Shown piece by piece: positions 62,975 to 64,000 of a stretch of 64,000 nt of DNA. Each line of letters starts with the position of its first letter. Within the stretch, counting starts at the first letter, position 1. The stretch comes from Bradyrhizobium erythrophlei (GTDB lineage: Bacteria > Pseudomonadota > Alphaproteobacteria > Rhizobiales > Xanthobacteraceae), in contig NZ_LT670849.1 of the NCBI RefSeq assembly GCF_900142985.1, forward strand, positions 1,178,001 to 1,242,000, read 5' to 3'. The notes beneath the pieces were generated by a model, which had not been told where the DNA came from, searched no databases, and saw only the letters and a list, made by a program, of their open reading frames with translations. A program made the translations under genes and the position numbers.

Positions 62975-62999
62975 TCCAATTCCCCAAAATGATCAGGAT

Positions 63000-63025
63000 G
63001 GAGGGCTGAAAAGCCCTCCATTTTT
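63000..63025 (+). other. Hairpin with T-run in the leader of the YeiH-like gene
   Basis: GGAGGGCT (63000-63007), GAAA, AGCCCTCC (63012-63019) is followed by ATTTTTC on the plus strand. Both neighbouring genes are on the minus strand, so the T-run faces the wrong way for either. It lies 26 bases before the YeiH-like start and may be a leader hairpin or a decayed terminator. Confidence 0.5.
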
Positions 63026-63192
63026 CATTGTTCAGGATGATGGCGCTGGTTTGTCCTGTCGAGGACTCGAGAAAAAAAGCGATGCCCGACCTGCTGGATT
63101 ACCGGCAAACGCCAGCTTTCTTCCAACGAAGCGAGGGAACTTAGGTCAATTTTCTGCCTGGCGTCAGCCGCCCGGCAGCGGAATTGGCCCCT

Positions 63193-64000
63193 TTATCCTG
63201 CCGCCGCCGGGGCCGGTTTTGGCGAGCCGACATTGAGGGCGAGCTTGCCGTAACGGTCGGTGAATTCAGCAGTGTCGATCTCTTCGAGCTTGAGGCTGCC
63301 TCGCATCACGCCCGCCTTCCAGGCGTCGTGCTCGGGATCATTCTGGAACTCCGGCATCACTTCCTCGGCGAACAGTTCAAGCGACTCGCAAATATGTTCA
63401 TGGCTGTTCTTGCCGGCCTGGTTGAGCAGGATGACCTGATCGATGTGGGAGGTGCGGAAGCGCCGCAGCTTTTTGCGGATTGTGTCCGGTGAGCCGATGA
63501 GACCGCTGCGAAGTGCGGCTTCCTGGGCTTCGCGGTTCTCGCGCTTCCATTTGTTGTATTCGTCCCACATGTTGACGGCGCCGGGCGCGGGACGCTGGCG
63601 GTCTTGCGACGCACCGTAAAAACGCAAGGCGAACTGAAAAAACGTGGCGCCGTCGGCGCGTAGCCGTGCTTCCTCGTCCGTTTTTGCGCACATGAAGAAC
63701 GACACCAGCGCCATGTTCGGATTGATCTCGTAGTCGGCGAGCTTCTTCAAGCGTTTCGTGATCGCGTTGTAATAAGCGTGCACCCAGGCATGCGCCGCGT
63801 CCGCGCTGACAAACTGAAAGCCGAGCGCGCCAAAGCCGCATTGGCCGGCGCGTTCGATGGTCGGCAGTTGCGAACAGGCCATCCATAACGGCGGATGCGG
63901 TTTCTGCACCGGCTTGGGCACCACGTTGCGCAGGGGAATGTCGAAATACTTGCCGTGGTGCTCGCTTCCGCCATCCCGAAACATCGGGAAGATCGCAGCG
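63193..64000 (-). CDS. Luciferase-like (LLM) flavin-dependent monooxygenase, 5' end outside window
   Basis: At least 269 residues of the C-terminal part of a bacterial luciferase-like protein are present. Recognisable parts are the loop around PVQKPHPPLWMA, then GALGFQFVSADAA, and GSPDTIRKKLRRF near the end. Such enzymes use reduced FMN and oxygen on diverse substrates. The frame is open to the right edge. The C-terminus ends in a Pro/Ala tail. Confidence 0.87.
   Translation of the reverse strand, partial: AAIFPMFRDGGSEHHGKYFDIPLRNVVPKPVQKPHPPLWMACSQLPTIERAGQCGFGALGFQFVSADAAHAWVHAYYNAITKRLKKLADYEINPNMALVSFFMCAKTDEEARLRADGATFFQFALRFYGASQDRQRPAPGAVNMWDEYNKWKRENREAQEAALRSGLIGSPDTIRKKLRRFRTSHIDQVILLNQAGKNSHEHICESLELFAEEVMPEFQNDPEHDAWKAGVMRGSLKLEEIDTAEFTDRYGKLALNVGSPKPAPAAAG

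Noticed and set aside
61472-62992. 506-codon plus-strand frame rich in Asp, Glu, Gly and Arg
   Set aside because: It is antisense to the YeiH-like membrane protein; the low-complexity charged protein is what an antisense of hydrophobic codons gives.

Overview
The window looks like chromosomal DNA of a Bradyrhizobium-type alphaproteobacterium (Nitrobacteraceae). The reasons are high GC content, frequent GTG/TTG starts with strong GGAGG-type ribosome sites, a PmtA-type phospholipid methyltransferase, a fliF-fliG-fliH-fliN-flbD flagellar operon next to a SciP homologue, and hairpin-rich intergenic repeats of a type I associate with Bradyrhizobium. There is one tRNA (Met, CAT anticodon). I see no rRNA, CRISPR array, insertion sequence, phage or plasmid gene, so this is mostly housekeeping and catabolic chromosome.

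Layout. 1-5.5 kb: a beta-oxidation operon on the minus strand (acyl-CoA dehydrogenase, thiolase, bifunctional hydratase/dehydrogenase; the last runs off the left edge). 5.7-11.6 kb: a flavin reductase-like protein, a TetR regulator and an RND efflux pump with its lipoprotein adaptor. 11.7-17.5 kb: an ACS-type MFS carrier, a YcaQ-like protein, and an envelope group (secreted FecR-domain protein, beta-barrel protein, OmpA-like protein). 17.6-21.6 kb: a Tat-exported alpha/beta hydrolase, cupin, FKBP isomerase and gamma-glutamyltransferase. 21.9-24.9 kb: trhO, slyX, hemE and, convergently, hemC. 25-33.4 kb: a GMC oxidoreductase, a c-heme/beta-propeller fusion, and a SsuABC/TauABC-like ABC transporter with a PuuE-like hydrolase and an amidase. 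33.5-36.9 kb: a DHA2 exporter, a tandem pair of small paralogues (one broken) and an XRE regulator. 36.9-43.2 kb: a tightly coupled operon of acid transporter, pyrK, class 1B pyrD, M20 carbamoyl-amidohydrolase, dihydroorotase and pyrE. 43.3-49.8 kb: a GlxA-type regulator, a two-subunit fumarate-reductase-like enzyme, small secreted proteins, tRNA-Met, pmtA and mnmA. 50.2-58.4 kb: flagellar genes fliK, flgD, sciP, fliFGHN and flbD. 58.5-64 kb: metNIQ, a YeiH-like membrane protein, two 51-residue membrane-protein genes and a truncated luciferase-like monooxygenase.

Two things stand out. First, three copies of a roughly 170 bp double-hairpin element lie at 21.7, 31.9 and 49.8 kb. Their stems are kept by paired base changes while the loops vary. 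All three have the same orientation relative to the next gene downstream, and two of those genes (trhO, mnmA) modify tRNA uridine 34. Each hairpin carries a one-sided bulge, and the two hairpins are inverted relative to each other, as in REP/BIME elements. A short fused-ends sequence at 25.0 kb may be a remnant. Second, the 37-43 kb operon holds every activity needed to take orotate to aspartate (uptake, NAD-linked dihydroorotate dehydrogenase, dihydroorotase, carbamoyl-aspartate hydrolysis), or to salvage orotate through PyrE. Four consecutive gene junctions overlap by ATGA, and the promoter region is rich in candidate operators.

Regulatory logic is unusually visible in the flagellar part: a -24/-12 (sigma-54) promoter before fliK, a TTAACCAT CtrA-type half site before fliF, the CtrA inhibitor homologue SciP between them, and the sigma-54 activator FlbD at the end of the same cluster.
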